A DNA stretch of 29,889 nt from NCBI GenBank assembly GCA_045629305.1, contig JAZQQZ010000034.1:1-29889 (forward strand), read 5' to 3'. Both the position numbers and the translations under genes were made by a program. This DNA comes from UBA1227 sp045629305 (GTDB lineage Bacteria; Bacillota; Clostridia; Oscillospirales; Acutalibacteraceae). Of the stretch, positions 8,025-16,420 are shown in pieces. Positions within the stretch are counted from its first letter, which is position 1. Each line of letters opens with the position of its first letter. A model generated the notes under the pieces. The model was given only the letters and a program-made list of their open reading frames with translations, made no database searches and was not told the origin of the DNA.

Positions 8025-8794
8025 GCTACTACACCTCCCTCATCCTTATCTCCAAATTTATTCATCACTGCAAGGCAGATAAGAATAAATACCATGAGGA
8101 GAAGAGAGATAGCGGCGCCGAGGTTATAGTTATATGCAGTCATAAACTGCATCTCGATAACGTCGCCAATCAATGTGTATTTACCGCCACCGAGTTTCTG
8201 GCTTATGTAGAAGGTTGATACAGATGGTACGAATACCATTGTGATACCTGATACTATGCCAGAACGAGTGAGCGGAATCATTACGTCACGAAGTGTCTGG
8301 AAGCCGTTGGCTCCGAGGTCGCGCGCCGCTTCAATGAGTCTCCTATCAAGCTTCGTCATTGAAGTGTAGAGCGGGATAATCATAAACGGTAGATAGTCAT
8401 ATACCATACCGAAGATAACCGCGCCCGAGGTATTGATCCAGCCGAGAGGCGTGAAGATTACCATTATCGCATAGGTTCTAAGAAGGAAGTTCATCCACAT
8501 CGGAACCATAACAAGCATAATGAGAATCTTCTGGGTCGTCGGCTTCGTTCGCGATATGAAATACGCGAGCGGATAAGCAATCAAGAGACAGATAGCTGTT
8601 GCGATGATACCGAAATAGATAGAACGCAAAATTGTATCTGTATAGATTGAAAGCCCAGATATATTGGCCCAAGTGAAGTCACCGTTTGCATCTGTCAAAG
8701 CATAATATGCAACGATGGCAAGCGGGGCCAATATGAATACCACGCACCATAAAGCGTACGGTGCAGATATTCCGTTGTATGTCTTATTATTCAT
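8021..8794 (-). CDS. potB: Spermidine/putrescine ABC transporter permease PotB
   Basis: The 257-residue inner-membrane permease has six predicted membrane segments and the EAA loop IEAARDLGANGFQTLRDVMI that docks onto the ATPase. It forms the channel with the permease half of PotCD. The start chosen is the ATG at 8794-8792 (MNNKTYNG), eight bases inside the end of potA and preceded by a GGGAG ribosome site. An in-frame extension to 8857 would lie within potA coding sequence and adds a non-hydrophobic stretch absent from the family. Its stop overlaps the potCD start by four bases, so the three genes are translationally linked. Confidence 0.93.
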   Translation of the reverse strand: MNNKTYNGISAPYALWCVVFILAPLAIVAYYALTDANGDFTWANISGLSIYTDTILRSIYFGIIATAICLLIAYPLAYFISRTKPTTQKILIMLVMVPMWMNFLLRTYAIMVIFTPLGWINTSGAVIFGMVYDYLPFMIIPLYTSMTKLDRRLIEAARDLGANGFQTLRDVMIPLTRSGIVSGITMVFVPSVSTFYISQKLGGGKYTLIGDVIEMQFMTAYNYNLGAAISLLLMVFILICLAVMNKFGDKDEGGVVA

Positions 8795-9935
8795 CGTCTT
8801 CTCCCTCATCGGTGTCAACGAGGATGACATCCGTATCACTGATATGGTCCATCTCATCAGAGAAGCTTGAATAATCTCCGTATTTTCCGGAGTACTTAGA
8901 TTTCTTCATAACATGGATTTCATCCGGCTTGATGATGAGGCCTATCTCATCACCAACCTCTGCGAAATCGGTTGTCTGAATCATCCATTTGAATCCGCCG
9001 ACGTCGACGATGATTTCGTAATGGACACCCTTGAATGTTACGCCTGTAACTGTGCCCGAAATCATACCCTTGTCGACGGAGGTGATATCAACATCCTCCG
9101 GACGGATTACAACATCCACGAGTTCATCTTCCTTAAAGCCCTTATCAACACAGTCGAATACATGACCGGAGAACTCAATCTTGAAGTCCTTCTTCATAAC
9201 GCCGTCGAGGATGTTGGACTCGCCGATGAAATCGGCAACGAAAGCGTTGGCTGGCTCGTTATAGATATCAGTCGGAGTACCAATGTGCTGAATCTCACCG
9301 TGGTCCATAACCACGATGGTGTCAGACATTGAGAGTGCCTCCTCCTGATCATGGGTTACATAGATAAATGTGATGCCAAGACTCTTTTGGATTTTCTTGA
9401 GCTCGACCTGCATGTCCTTGCGGAGCTTAAGGTCAAGAGCTCCAAGAGGCTCATCCAAAAGAAGTACACGTGGATCAACTGCAAGTGCGCGTGCGATAGC
9501 TACGCGCTGCTGTTGTCCACCTGAAAGTGAATCTATATGCCTTCTCTCGAATCCCTCAAGGTCAACGAGTGTAAGCATCGAAGAAACTTTTGCTTTAATT
9601 TCGGTCTCTGGGATTTTCTTTACACGAAGACCGAAAGCAATATTATCATATACGTTAAGATGCGGGAAAAGTGCGTAACGCTGAAAAATAGTATTAACTT
9701 GCCTCTCATGGGCAGGCACACCTATCATATCCTTACCGTCGAAGATAAGTTGTCCATTGTCGGGCTCTTGAAAACCTGCAATTATTCTAAGTGTAGTTGT
9801 CTTGCCGCAACCAGAAGGTCCCAGCAAAGTGACGAACTCACCGTCTTTAATTGTAAGATTTAAATTCTTAAGTACTGGCTCATTACCAAAGGAAACTGAA
9901 ATATCTTTCAGTTCGATGATAGGTCTATTTTCCAT
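8787..9935 (-). CDS. potA: Spermidine/putrescine ABC transporter ATPase PotA
   Basis: The 382-residue ATPase energises PotB/PotCD. Visible motifs are Walker A GPSGCGKTT (39-47), Q-loop FQRYALFP (Q85), signature LSGGQQQR (137-144), Walker B VLLLDEP (157-163) with D-loop GALD, and H-loop His195 in THDQEEA. A regulatory TOBE-like region occupies about 240-355, including the VIRPEDVDI stretch typical of PotA/MalK-class ATPases. The C-terminus ends in an unusually acidic tail (DTDEGEDDE) that may partly result from sharing bases with the start of potB. The ATG has an upstream AGAGGAAG ribosome site. The gene lies 18 bases after the cytidylate-kinase-like gene. Confidence 0.95.
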   Translation of the reverse strand: MENRPIIELKDISVSFGNEPVLKNLNLTIKDGEFVTLLGPSGCGKTTTLRIIAGFQEPDNGQLIFDGKDMIGVPAHERQVNTIFQRYALFPHLNVYDNIAFGLRVKKIPETEIKAKVSSMLTLVDLEGFERRHIDSLSGGQQQRVAIARALAVDPRVLLLDEPLGALDLKLRKDMQVELKKIQKSLGITFIYVTHDQEEALSMSDTIVVMDHGEIQHIGTPTDIYNEPANAFVADFIGESNILDGVMKKDFKIEFSGHVFDCVDKGFKEDELVDVVIRPEDVDITSVDKGMISGTVTGVTFKGVHYEIIVDVGGFKWMIQTTDFAEVGDEIGLIIKPDEIHVMKKSKYSGKYGDYSSFSDEMDHISDTDVILVDTDEGEDDE

Positions 9936-9953
9936 CTATGCACTTCCTCTCTG

Positions 9954-10562
9954 TTATTTATCTGCTGCTGTCCAAACGTCTACAAAATCGCGAATGATTT
10001 TAGCAGAACCATCTACCCCAATTTTAGCTGAATCAATCATGATGTCATAATTGTCAGCATCTTTCCAAGTAAGGCCCGTGTAATATTCGAAATATTTAGC
10101 ACGTTTTTTATCGTTCTTTAGAACAATTTTCTCTGCCTCTTCCTTACCTACATTCTCGTGCTCCATGATTCTCTCTACCTTAGTATCGAAATCTGCAGCG
10201 ACGAATACGCGAATAAGATTATCATAATCGCGAAGCACCCACTGCGCGCAACGACCTACGATAATAAATGACTCACCTGATTCAGCAAGTTCGCGAATAT
10301 ATGATGCAATCATATCAGCAACAATATCTTCCATAGAGTTGCTGTGACCACGTCTTGTACGAGTTGTGAAAAGATTTCTTCTTTTTTCATCATAAGCATG
10401 AATAAAAGCTGGATCTACACCGTGGTTCTCTGCCATCTTAAAGAAGAAGGCGCGATCAAGAACAGGCATGCCGAGTTCTTCGCCAAGTTTATCTGCTATA
10501 AGATGTCCAAGTGAGCCATATTCACGGCTCATCGTGATAATAAGTTGCTTATTGTCTGCCAT
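9954..10562 (-). CDS. Cytidylate kinase-like family protein
   Basis: The 202-residue protein resembles the cytidylate-kinase-like family (Pfam Cytidylate_kin_2) rather than true CMP kinase. The N-terminus reads ITMSREYGSLGHLIADKLGE, where a canonical Walker A would have GxGK(S/T); the lysine is missing, as is usual in this family. Later stretches IIVGRCAQWVL, RVFVAAD and KRAKYFEYYTG fit a P-loop kinase fold with a lid region. Phosphoryl transfer has not been settled for the family as far as I know, so no substrate is assigned. It lies between the ion transporter and potA with 18-base gaps on both sides and a GGAG ribosome site, so it is probably part of the same transcript. Confidence 0.8.
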   Translation of the reverse strand: MADNKQLIITMSREYGSLGHLIADKLGEELGMPVLDRAFFFKMAENHGVDPAFIHAYDEKRRNLFTTRTRRGHSNSMEDIVADMIASYIRELAESGESFIIVGRCAQWVLRDYDNLIRVFVAADFDTKVERIMEHENVGKEEAEKIVLKNDKKRAKYFEYYTGLTWKDADNYDIMIDSAKIGVDGSAKIIRDFVDVWTAADK

Positions 10563-10580
10563 AATGCGTCTCCTTTCAAA

Positions 10581-11945
10581 TTATGCGAATTTAAGTATAA
10601 GAAGTAATGTGCACATGCCCATTACAATGATTGTTGCCGGAGCATTATACTTGCAATATCTGCCCCATCCTACCGGATGACCGGCCTTGGCAACGAGGGA
10701 TGTGCCGACTACATTGGCGGAAGCGCCAATTGGTGTCGCACTACCACCGATGTCGGTGCCAAGGGCAAGTGTCCAAGCGAGTGTCTCAATTGGTACACCG
10801 GTTGTCGCAGCCATTGCCTCTATAACTGGCACCATAGTTGCGGCGAATGGAATATTATCAACAAATGCTGAAAGAATTGCTGACATCCAAAGGATGATTG
10901 CTATCATAAGAATTACATTGCCACCACAGATTTTACCGATGAAGTTTGCTACAACTTCGAGACATCCAGTCTCTTCGAGACCAGATACTACAACGAAAAG
11001 TCCTATGAAGAACAGAAGTGTCTTGTAGTCCACCTTTTTAAATATCTCTACAACATCTTTTACACCAAAAGACAATGTAATAGATATAATTGTGAGAAGT
11101 GTCGCTACAACTCCTATCGTCGCAACAGAAAGTTCTGTCATTGAGTGAGTTACAAGAAGTGAAACGATAATTGCAAATACAATTATTGAAGCGATAAAGG
11201 CCTTCTTGTTCTTAATACAATCTGCTGGATTAGGATATACGATACCAGCTGGTCTATTCTTCTCTGATTCAAGAAGTGGCTTTCTCATTACAAGATAGAA
11301 ATATACTATCATAACAAGAAGACAAGCACCTGCGATAAAGCCTGTGTTGGATAAGAAATCAAAGAATGAAAATCCAAGTTCCGTACCGATAATAATGTTT
11401 GGTGGATCACCGCACATTGTTGCCGAGCCACCTAGGTTCGCGCAAAATATCTCTGCAAGTACAATAGGCACCGGATCAAATTTCAGTGTCTTTGCAAGTG
11501 TAATAGTTACTGCTGCAAGGAACATAATTACAGTGATACTGTCAATAAACATCGCAAGCACTGAAGACATAACCATAAATACGACTAGAATTGGAACTGT
11601 CTTGTACTTTACAAGTTTTGCAAGTTTAAGGCAAAGCCACTCAAAAAATCCAGAGTAACCCATGCCCTCAACCATAACTGTCATTCCTGCGATAAATATA
11701 ATTGTCGCCCAGTTAATACCTGTCGACTCCTCTCCTCCGCCATACCAGAATCCGAGAGTACCGAGAGTTTTAATGTTGAGTGTACGGATAACTGCTTCCC
11801 ACGATCTCATGCAGATTCCGAATACTACAACCATAGTAGTTGCGCCAGCGACGAGAGTAGTTACCTGTCTCTCGACAACCTCAGTAATTATACAGCCGAA
11901 CATTACGACGAAAATTACGAGGGCGCAAATTTTAGCTGCCAACAT
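10581..11945 (-). CDS. ArsB/NhaD-type ion transporter (SLC13-like permease)
   Basis: The 454-residue integral membrane protein has about eleven or twelve hydrophobic segments. It carries the paired re-entrant motifs of the ion transporter superfamily: NLGGSATMCGDPPNIIIG in the first half, and DNIPFAATM plus DIGGSATPIGASANVVGTSL in the second. Such proteins (Pfam CitMHS) include NhaD Na+/H+ antiporters and ArsB arsenite exporters. There is no arsR, arsC or arsA nearby, so Na+/H+ exchange or an anion role is likelier than arsenic export, but the substrate cannot be read from sequence. An AGAGG ribosome site precedes the ATG, and a good promoter lies about 40 bases upstream. It heads the run leading to potABCD. 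Confidence 0.88.
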   Translation of the reverse strand: MLAAKICALVIFVVMFGCIITEVVERQVTTLVAGATTMVVVFGICMRSWEAVIRTLNIKTLGTLGFWYGGGEESTGINWATIIFIAGMTVMVEGMGYSGFFEWLCLKLAKLVKYKTVPILVVFMVMSSVLAMFIDSITVIMFLAAVTITLAKTLKFDPVPIVLAEIFCANLGGSATMCGDPPNIIIGTELGFSFFDFLSNTGFIAGACLLVMIVYFYLVMRKPLLESEKNRPAGIVYPNPADCIKNKKAFIASIIVFAIIVSLLVTHSMTELSVATIGVVATLLTIISITLSFGVKDVVEIFKKVDYKTLLFFIGLFVVVSGLEETGCLEVVANFIGKICGGNVILMIAIILWMSAILSAFVDNIPFAATMVPVIEAMAATTGVPIETLAWTLALGTDIGGSATPIGASANVVGTSLVAKAGHPVGWGRYCKYNAPATIIVMGMCTLLLILKFA

Positions 11946-11982
11946 TTTATACGCCTCTTTTATATGTAATAATAATTAACTT

Positions 11983-12012
11983 ATTATACACACGCGCGAC
12001 CCCATTTTTCAA
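11983..12012 (-). promoter_or_regulatory. Promoter of the ArsB/NhaD-type transporter run
   Basis: TTGAAA (12012-12007) and TATAAT (11988-11983) are spaced by 18 bases, and the start codon is at 11945. The spacer holds an unusually GC-rich patch (GGGGTCGCGCG) in an otherwise AT-rich gap. It may serve the whole run from the transporter to potCD. Confidence 0.75.
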
Positions 12013-12020
12013 TAGATTTG

Positions 12021-12049
12021 TTGACATAAACTTAAATAAAATATAAAAT
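12021..12049 (+). promoter_or_regulatory. Promoter of the zinc-ribbon gene
   Basis: TTGACA (12021-12026) is followed after exactly 17 bases by TAAAAT (12044-12049). The gap between this promoter and the divergent one for the transporter is only eight bases, so binding at one could affect the other. Confidence 0.8.
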
Positions 12050-12062
12050 GAAAACAATATAT

Positions 12063-12081
12063 TTTTAAGGAGTCCTTAAAA
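12063..12081. repeat. Perfect 9-bp palindrome over the ribosome site of the zinc-ribbon gene
   Basis: TTTTAAGGA and TCCTTAAAA flank a single G. The palindrome contains the AAGGAG ribosome site and the first base of the ATG. It could be a DNA operator or, in RNA, a short AU-rich hairpin with the GAGTC part of the ribosome site in the loop. Confidence 0.85.
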
Positions 12082-12365
12082 TGAAAATTGCAGCAGATAA
12101 CATCAAAGAATTCGGTAACACAGAGGACATCATTTGCCCTAAGTGTGGTAAGCATGTATATATGAATCTTCTCAAGGCAACTAACGGTCTTGGAGTACTC
12201 AACGTTCCTATTCTCACAGTAAACGTTGACGTCTTCGCTATCTGCCCTGAGTGCTCTGCTATGTTCGCTGTAGACAACGAAATTTCCAACAAGATGAACG
12301 GTGCTAAGAACAATTACTCAATGGTAAATGAGAAGAACATCACCTACATCAGAGACTTAAAGTAA
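12081..12365 (+). CDS. Small zinc-ribbon protein of unknown function
   Basis: The 94-residue soluble protein has two CxxC knuckles, C19/C22 (CPKCGKHVY) and C56/C59 (CPECSAMFAV), that together would bind one zinc ion. The 33 residues between them are hydrophobic (NGLGVLNVPILTVNVDVF). There is no signal peptide or membrane helix. I do not recognise a named family. It has its own near-consensus promoter, an AAGGAG ribosome site, a strong terminator directly behind, and a codon choice rich in C-ending codons (AAC, ATC, TTC). Together these suggest a well-expressed single-gene unit. It is one of only two genes on the plus strand. A role in nucleic-acid or protein binding is plausible for a zinc ribbon, but nothing here proves it. 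Confidence 0.88.
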   Translation: MKIAADNIKEFGNTEDIICPKCGKHVYMNLLKATNGLGVLNVPILTVNVDVFAICPECSAMFAVDNEISNKMNGAKNNYSMVNEKNITYIRDLK

Positions 12366-12377
12366 AACTTATAAAAT

Positions 12378-12413
12378 AAGCGGTTAGGGTTTCCCCTAAC
12401 CGCTTTTCTTTTT
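12378..12413 (+). terminator. Rho-independent terminator, probably bidirectional
   Basis: A 12-bp perfect stem (AAGCGGTTAGGG with CCCTAACCGCTT, four-base loop) is followed on the plus strand by TTTTCTTTTT, ending the zinc-ribbon transcript. On the minus strand the tail is TATTTTAT, so it can also end the transcript of the converging rubrerythrin gene. Confidence 0.93.
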
Positions 12414-12415
12414 GC

Positions 12416-13003
12416 TTACTTGAAGTATCTGTCAAGATAGCCCTTGAGAGCTTTGCCGTGACGAGCCTCGTCGCGTGCCATTTCATGAACTGTGTCATGG
12501 ATAGCATCAAGATTGTTCTTCTTAGCGCAAAGAGCAAGATCGAACTTACCCTGTGTAGCACCGAACTCACAATCAACTCTCCAAGCGAGGTTGTCCTTAG
12601 TTGTAGCCTTCATGTTAGGCTCAAGGTCCTCACCGAGGAGTTCTGCGAACTTAGCAGCATGCTCTGCCTCTTCATAGGCAGCCTTTTCCCAATAGAGACC
12701 GATTTCTGGATAACCTTCTCTGTGAGCGATACGAGCCATGCAGAGATACATACCTACCTCAGAGCACTCGCCCTTGAAATTAGCCATAAGCTGATCAAAG
12801 ATGTACTTCTTATCCTCTTCTGAAATATCAGGATTGTTCTTAACTGTCTTAGCATAGATACCATACTCGTGCTCAGCAGCAAGTTTTGCATCATCTGTCT
12901 GCTCAACAAACTTCTCGCCTGGTACGCCGCATGTTGGGCACTTCTCAGGTGGGGTATCTCCTTCGTAAACATATCCACATACAGGACAAACATACTTCTT
13001 CAT
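12416..13003 (-). CDS. Reverse rubrerythrin (rubredoxin domain first)
   Basis: The 195-residue protein has a rubredoxin domain at the N-terminus (C6, C9, C22, C25 in CPVCGYVY and CPTCGVPG) followed by a ferritin-like diiron domain whose ligands lie in SEVGMY, EEAEH (E114, H115), CEFGAT and DEARHG (E179, H182). In classic rubrerythrins the order is opposite. The reversed form is known in clostridia as an NADH-dependent peroxide and oxygen reductase, which fits an anaerobe's oxidative-stress defence. The start is the ATG at 13003-13001, with GGAGG upstream; an in-frame codon at 13021 would precede that site. It sits 47 bases after tyrS with no terminator between, so it may be read from the upstream operon. 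Confidence 0.93.
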   Translation of the reverse strand: MKKYVCPVCGYVYEGDTPPEKCPTCGVPGEKFVEQTDDAKLAAEHEYGIYAKTVKNNPDISEEDKKYIFDQLMANFKGECSEVGMYLCMARIAHREGYPEIGLYWEKAAYEEAEHAAKFAELLGEDLEPNMKATTKDNLAWRVDCEFGATQGKFDLALCAKKNNLDAIHDTVHEMARDEARHGKALKGYLDRYFK

Positions 13004-13050
13004 TTTGAAAAACCTCCACAAATATATTCTATTTTTAAAATATGAGCAAA

Positions 13051-14271
13051 CTAAAGTGTAATCTTATGGAAAACTTTCTTTCCCTTTTTGATTACAATGC
13101 CATCTTTAATGGCGGCATCGGTGAAAGATGCCTGAGGGTCGGAGACCTTCGCGTCGTCGACGGAGATGCCGCCTTGTTGTACAAGGCGACGTGCTTCGCC
13201 GTTCGACTGAGCGAGACCTGCTTTTACCATGATGGTAAGAATACCAATCTTACCATCTGTGAAGTCAGCCGCGTCGAGCTTCGTCTCAGGCATATTGTCG
13301 AGGTCGCCTGCACCGCTGAACAAAGCACGTGCCGTAGCCTGTGCTTTTTCAGCTTCCTCCTCGCCGTGAACCATCTTAGTGAGTTCATATGCGAGGATTT
13401 CTTTTGCCTGGTTGAGCTCTCCGCCCTCCCATTTGTCCATCTCATCGATCTGCTCAAGTGGAAGGAATGTAAGCATACGGATGCACTTCATTACATCACT
13501 GTCGCCTACGTTTCTCCAATACTGATAGAAATCATATGGTGATGTCTTATTAGGATCAAGCCATACAGCGTTACCAGCTGTCTTGCCCATCTTCTTACCC
13601 TGTGAGTCAGTAAGGAGTGTAATTGTCATAGCATGGGCATCTTTGCCGAGTTTCTTTCTTATAAGTTCTGTGCCGCCGAGCATGTTAGACCATTGGTCGT
13701 CGCCACCGAACTGCATATTACAGCCATAGTTCTGGAAGAGATAATAGAAGTCATATGATTGTATAATCATATAGTTGTACTCTAGGAATGAAAGACCCTT
13801 CTCCATTCTCTGCTTGTAACATTCTGCACGAAGCATATTGTTAACAGAGAAGCAAGGTCCTACATCACGAAGGAGTTCTACATAGTTAAGATTCAAAAGC
13901 CAATCGGCGTTGTTTACCATAATTGCTTTGCCTTCGCCGAATTCGATGAATCTCTCCATCTGACGCTTAAAGCATTCAGCATTGTGGTTGATGTCATCTT
14001 TGGTGAGCATCTTTCTCATATCGGTTCTTCCTGATGGGTCACCGATCATAGTTGTACCGCCACCGATAAGAGCAACAGGTGTATTACCTGCCTGCTGAAG
14101 GCGCTTCATAAGTGTAAGTGCCATGAAATGACCAGCTGTGAGGCTGTCTGCTGTGCAGTCAAAGCCGATATAGAACTTCGCCTTACCAGCGTTGATCATA
14201 TTCTTGATTTCTTCTTCGTCGGTCACCTGGGCAATAAGGCCACGGGCAACCAGCTCGTCATAAATTGTCAT
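13051..14271 (-). CDS. tyrS: Tyrosyl-tRNA synthetase
   Basis: The 406-residue class I synthetase charges tRNA-Tyr. The HIGH-type site is TADSLTAGHFMAL and the KMSKS-type loop is KMGKTAGNAVWL. Substrate-pocket stretches YMIIQSYDFYYLF and FGGDDQWSN are present, and the C-terminus is an S4-like RNA-binding domain (SNGEARRLVQQGGISVDD). A near-perfect AAGGAG ribosome site seven bases ahead fixes the ATG. It starts 12 bases after the recN stop. No T-box leader fits in that gap, so tyrosine-dependent T-box control, common for this gene in Bacillota, is not visible here. In spore formers this place after recN is usually held by spoIVB. Confidence 0.96.
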   Translation of the reverse strand: MTIYDELVARGLIAQVTDEEEIKNMINAGKAKFYIGFDCTADSLTAGHFMALTLMKRLQQAGNTPVALIGGGTTMIGDPSGRTDMRKMLTKDDINHNAECFKRQMERFIEFGEGKAIMVNNADWLLNLNYVELLRDVGPCFSVNNMLRAECYKQRMEKGLSFLEYNYMIIQSYDFYYLFQNYGCNMQFGGDDQWSNMLGGTELIRKKLGKDAHAMTITLLTDSQGKKMGKTAGNAVWLDPNKTSPYDFYQYWRNVGDSDVMKCIRMLTFLPLEQIDEMDKWEGGELNQAKEILAYELTKMVHGEEEAEKAQATARALFSGAGDLDNMPETKLDAADFTDGKIGILTIMVKAGLAQSNGEARRLVQQGGISVDDAKVSDPQASFTDAAIKDGIVIKKGKKVFHKITL

Positions 14272-14283
14272 TTGACTTCTCCT

Positions 14284-15951
14284 TTATCTCTTAGCGTTAT
14301 TGAGCATCTCTTCAGCGCTCATAAGCTGTAAATTCGTAACATTTACGCCGCCGAGAATTCTCGCGACTTCATTAATTCTACCACTTCTATCAAGTGGTGT
14401 CACACGTGTATAAGTTTTTTCATTCTGTACTTCCTTGGTAATTAGGAAGTGCGAATCCGCATAGGACGCTACCTGGGCGCTATGCGTGATGCAAAGTATC
14501 TGATGCTTCGCTGAGACGCGCGACAATGACTGTGCAATCTTCTCAGCGGCGCTACCTGATACGCCAGTATCTATCTCATCGAAAATCATAGTGCCCACAT
14601 TACCACGTGCCGAGAGCACATTCTGTATTGCGAGCATAATTCTCGAAAGTTCACCGCCGGACGCAATCTTGGCAAGAGGCTTAAGTGCCTCGCCAGGGTT
14701 CGGCGAGATGAGGAATTCAATAACATCAGAACCTGTAGGGTTCAGTTTACATGGCTCGAAAGATGTGGATATCTCCACATTCGGCATATCGAGGAATGTA
14801 AGTTCATGCTTTACATGAACTTCGAACTCAGATGCTGCATGCTTTCTCGCAGAAGAGAGTTTATCAGCGGCCCTCAGAAGAATCTCTTTATCCTCTGTAA
14901 GTTTCGCAACTATCTCATCCTTCGAGATATTCATATCCATGAGTGTTGCAAGTTCCGATTTCGCATTCTCAAGATATTCGAGAATGTCCTCTTCTGACTC
15001 ACCATATTTCTCTTTTAATGTGAAAAGAAAACTGATTCTGTCTTCGATCTCAGCGAGTTCAGCTGGATTGAAAGCGCACTCGTCGACCATGTTCTCAATC
15101 TCGTTTTTCTTCTCTTCAAGTTGATATGTCAGATCAAGCACAGACGATGCGAGAGCATCGGCTTTGTCATAGTGCTTGGCTGACGTCTTGAGGTCGCGAG
15201 AGACGTCGAAGAGTGCATTGATGATACCGGTGGTATCATCACCATCATTGAGAGCGCGAAGGGCGTCCTCGAGGCCACCGATCACTTTCTCGCTGTTTCT
15301 ATAAAGTTCCCTCTTATCGCAGAGTTCGTTGTACTCGCCGACGCGGATGCCGGCGCTCTCAATCTCATTTATCTCATGATTTAGGAAGTCGATTCTCTTC
15401 GCCTTCTCCTCCTCATTTGATGAGAGCACTTTGAACTTACGATAGAGTTCCGTATATGCGTTATATTTCGTCAGATAGTCATTATAGATATCATCAAGCT
15501 CTCCGAGGGCATCAAGATACTTGTAGTGGCACTCAGGGTTTAGGAGATTCTGACTATCATGCTGGCCGTGAATGGATATGAGTTCACGACCGACGGTCTT
15601 GAGCATCGTCACTGTGACAGATGCTCCATTGATTTTACATACATTTCTGCCGTCGAGGCTGATTGTCCTACTGATGAGAAGTGTGTCATCGGTCACAGGG
15701 ACATCCATCTCACGGACCATATCGAGTACATATTCTGGAATACCGGAGAACATTGCGACAACCTGTGCCTTTTCAGCACCGGTCCTAATAAGTTCTTTAG
15801 ATGTACGCTCACCAAGGACTGCTGAGAGAGAATCAATGATGATGGATTTACCAGCACCAGTCTCACCGCTCATAACGTTGAGACCGTTACCGAAATCAAT
15901 GGTAGCAGACTCAATTATCGCTATGTTTTCAATCCTTAGATTTTCGAGCAT
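14284..15951 (-). CDS. recN: DNA repair protein RecN
   Basis: The 555-residue SMC-like ATPase acts in recombinational repair of double-strand breaks. Walker A is GETGAGKS (29-36). A long helical middle (about 150-370) would form the coiled-coil arms. The signature SGGELSRIMLAI and Walker B MIFDEIDTGVSG are near the C-terminus, followed by the HSAQVASYAD stretch typical of RecN. The ATG lies one base after the argR stop, and its AGGAG ribosome site is inside the last codons of argR, so the two genes are probably translationally coupled. Confidence 0.97.
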   Translation of the reverse strand: MLENLRIENIAIIESATIDFGNGLNVMSGETGAGKSIIIDSLSAVLGERTSKELIRTGAEKAQVVAMFSGIPEYVLDMVREMDVPVTDDTLLISRTISLDGRNVCKINGASVTVTMLKTVGRELISIHGQHDSQNLLNPECHYKYLDALGELDDIYNDYLTKYNAYTELYRKFKVLSSNEEEKAKRIDFLNHEINEIESAGIRVGEYNELCDKRELYRNSEKVIGGLEDALRALNDGDDTTGIINALFDVSRDLKTSAKHYDKADALASSVLDLTYQLEEKKNEIENMVDECAFNPAELAEIEDRISFLFTLKEKYGESEEDILEYLENAKSELATLMDMNISKDEIVAKLTEDKEILLRAADKLSSARKHAASEFEVHVKHELTFLDMPNVEISTSFEPCKLNPTGSDVIEFLISPNPGEALKPLAKIASGGELSRIMLAIQNVLSARGNVGTMIFDEIDTGVSGSAAEKIAQSLSRVSAKHQILCITHSAQVASYADSHFLITKEVQNEKTYTRVTPLDRSGRINEVARILGGVNVTNLQLMSAEEMLNNAKR

Positions 15952-15952
15952 T

Positions 15953-16411
15953 TTATTCTCCTAATAAACTGCGTACTTTCTCGCAAATTGTCTTCGCTGC
16001 AACCTCTGTTCTACAGAGTGCGAAGATTGTATCATCGCCTGCAAGTGTGCCGACAATTTCCTCATGCATAAGTGCATCGAGAGCGGCACATGCAGCGTTG
16101 GCCATGCCAACATGTGTCTTGATTACACATGTATTCATAGCATAATCAGCTGCAATAACTGACTCTTTAAAAATCGAATTATACTTTGAAGCAATTTTAT
16201 TCGCCTTAGTTTCACCTGCTGTATAGGCAGATTTTCCACCCTTTACTGGTCGCTTTACAAGGCCAAGTTCCTTGATATCACGGGAAACAGTAGCCTGAGT
16301 TGCATCAAAACCTTTACCGAGGAGTCCCTTGATAAGGTCCTCCTGAGTTGAAATCTGCTGTTCTGTTATGAGTTCGAGTATTGCCTTCTGTCTCTGTTTT
16401 CTAATATTCAT
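15953..16411 (-). CDS. argR: Arginine repressor ArgR/AhrC
   Basis: The 152-residue regulator of arginine synthesis and breakdown genes has an N-terminal winged helix with the recognition helix TQATVSRDIKELG (about 38-50). The C-terminal arginine-binding and hexamerisation domain includes GTLAGDDTIFALCRT, where the GDD pair contacts arginine. No ARG-box target was found in this window, so its regulon lies elsewhere. It follows nadK by nine bases with an AGGGGTGA ribosome site. Linkage to tlyA, nadK and recN is a widely conserved Bacillota arrangement (yqxC-ahrC-recN in Bacillus). Confidence 0.96.
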   Translation of the reverse strand: MNIRKQRQKAILELITEQQISTQEDLIKGLLGKGFDATQATVSRDIKELGLVKRPVKGGKSAYTAGETKANKIASKYNSIFKESVIAADYAMNTCVIKTHVGMANAACAALDALMHEEIVGTLAGDDTIFALCRTEVAAKTICEKVRSLLGE

Positions 16412-16420
16412 ACGTCACCC

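Noticed and set aside
8795..8857. N-terminal extension of PotB to 8857
   Set aside because: It lies inside potA coding sequence, is not membrane-like, and the ATG at 8794 has a good ribosome site.
11989..12000. CACGCGCG shared between the transporter promoter spacer and the tRNA-Leu leader (5843-5850) as a common regulatory site
   Set aside because: An eight-base match in two places is too short, it falls at different positions relative to the promoters, and no third copy was noticed.
13021..13049. TTGCTC and TATATT with a 17-base spacer as a promoter for rubrerythrin
   Set aside because: The start point expected seven bases downstream falls inside the GGAGG ribosome site, leaving no usable leader; read-through from tyrS is simpler.
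14272..14283. T-box leader for tyrS
   Set aside because: Only 12 bases separate recN and tyrS, so no T-box can fit.
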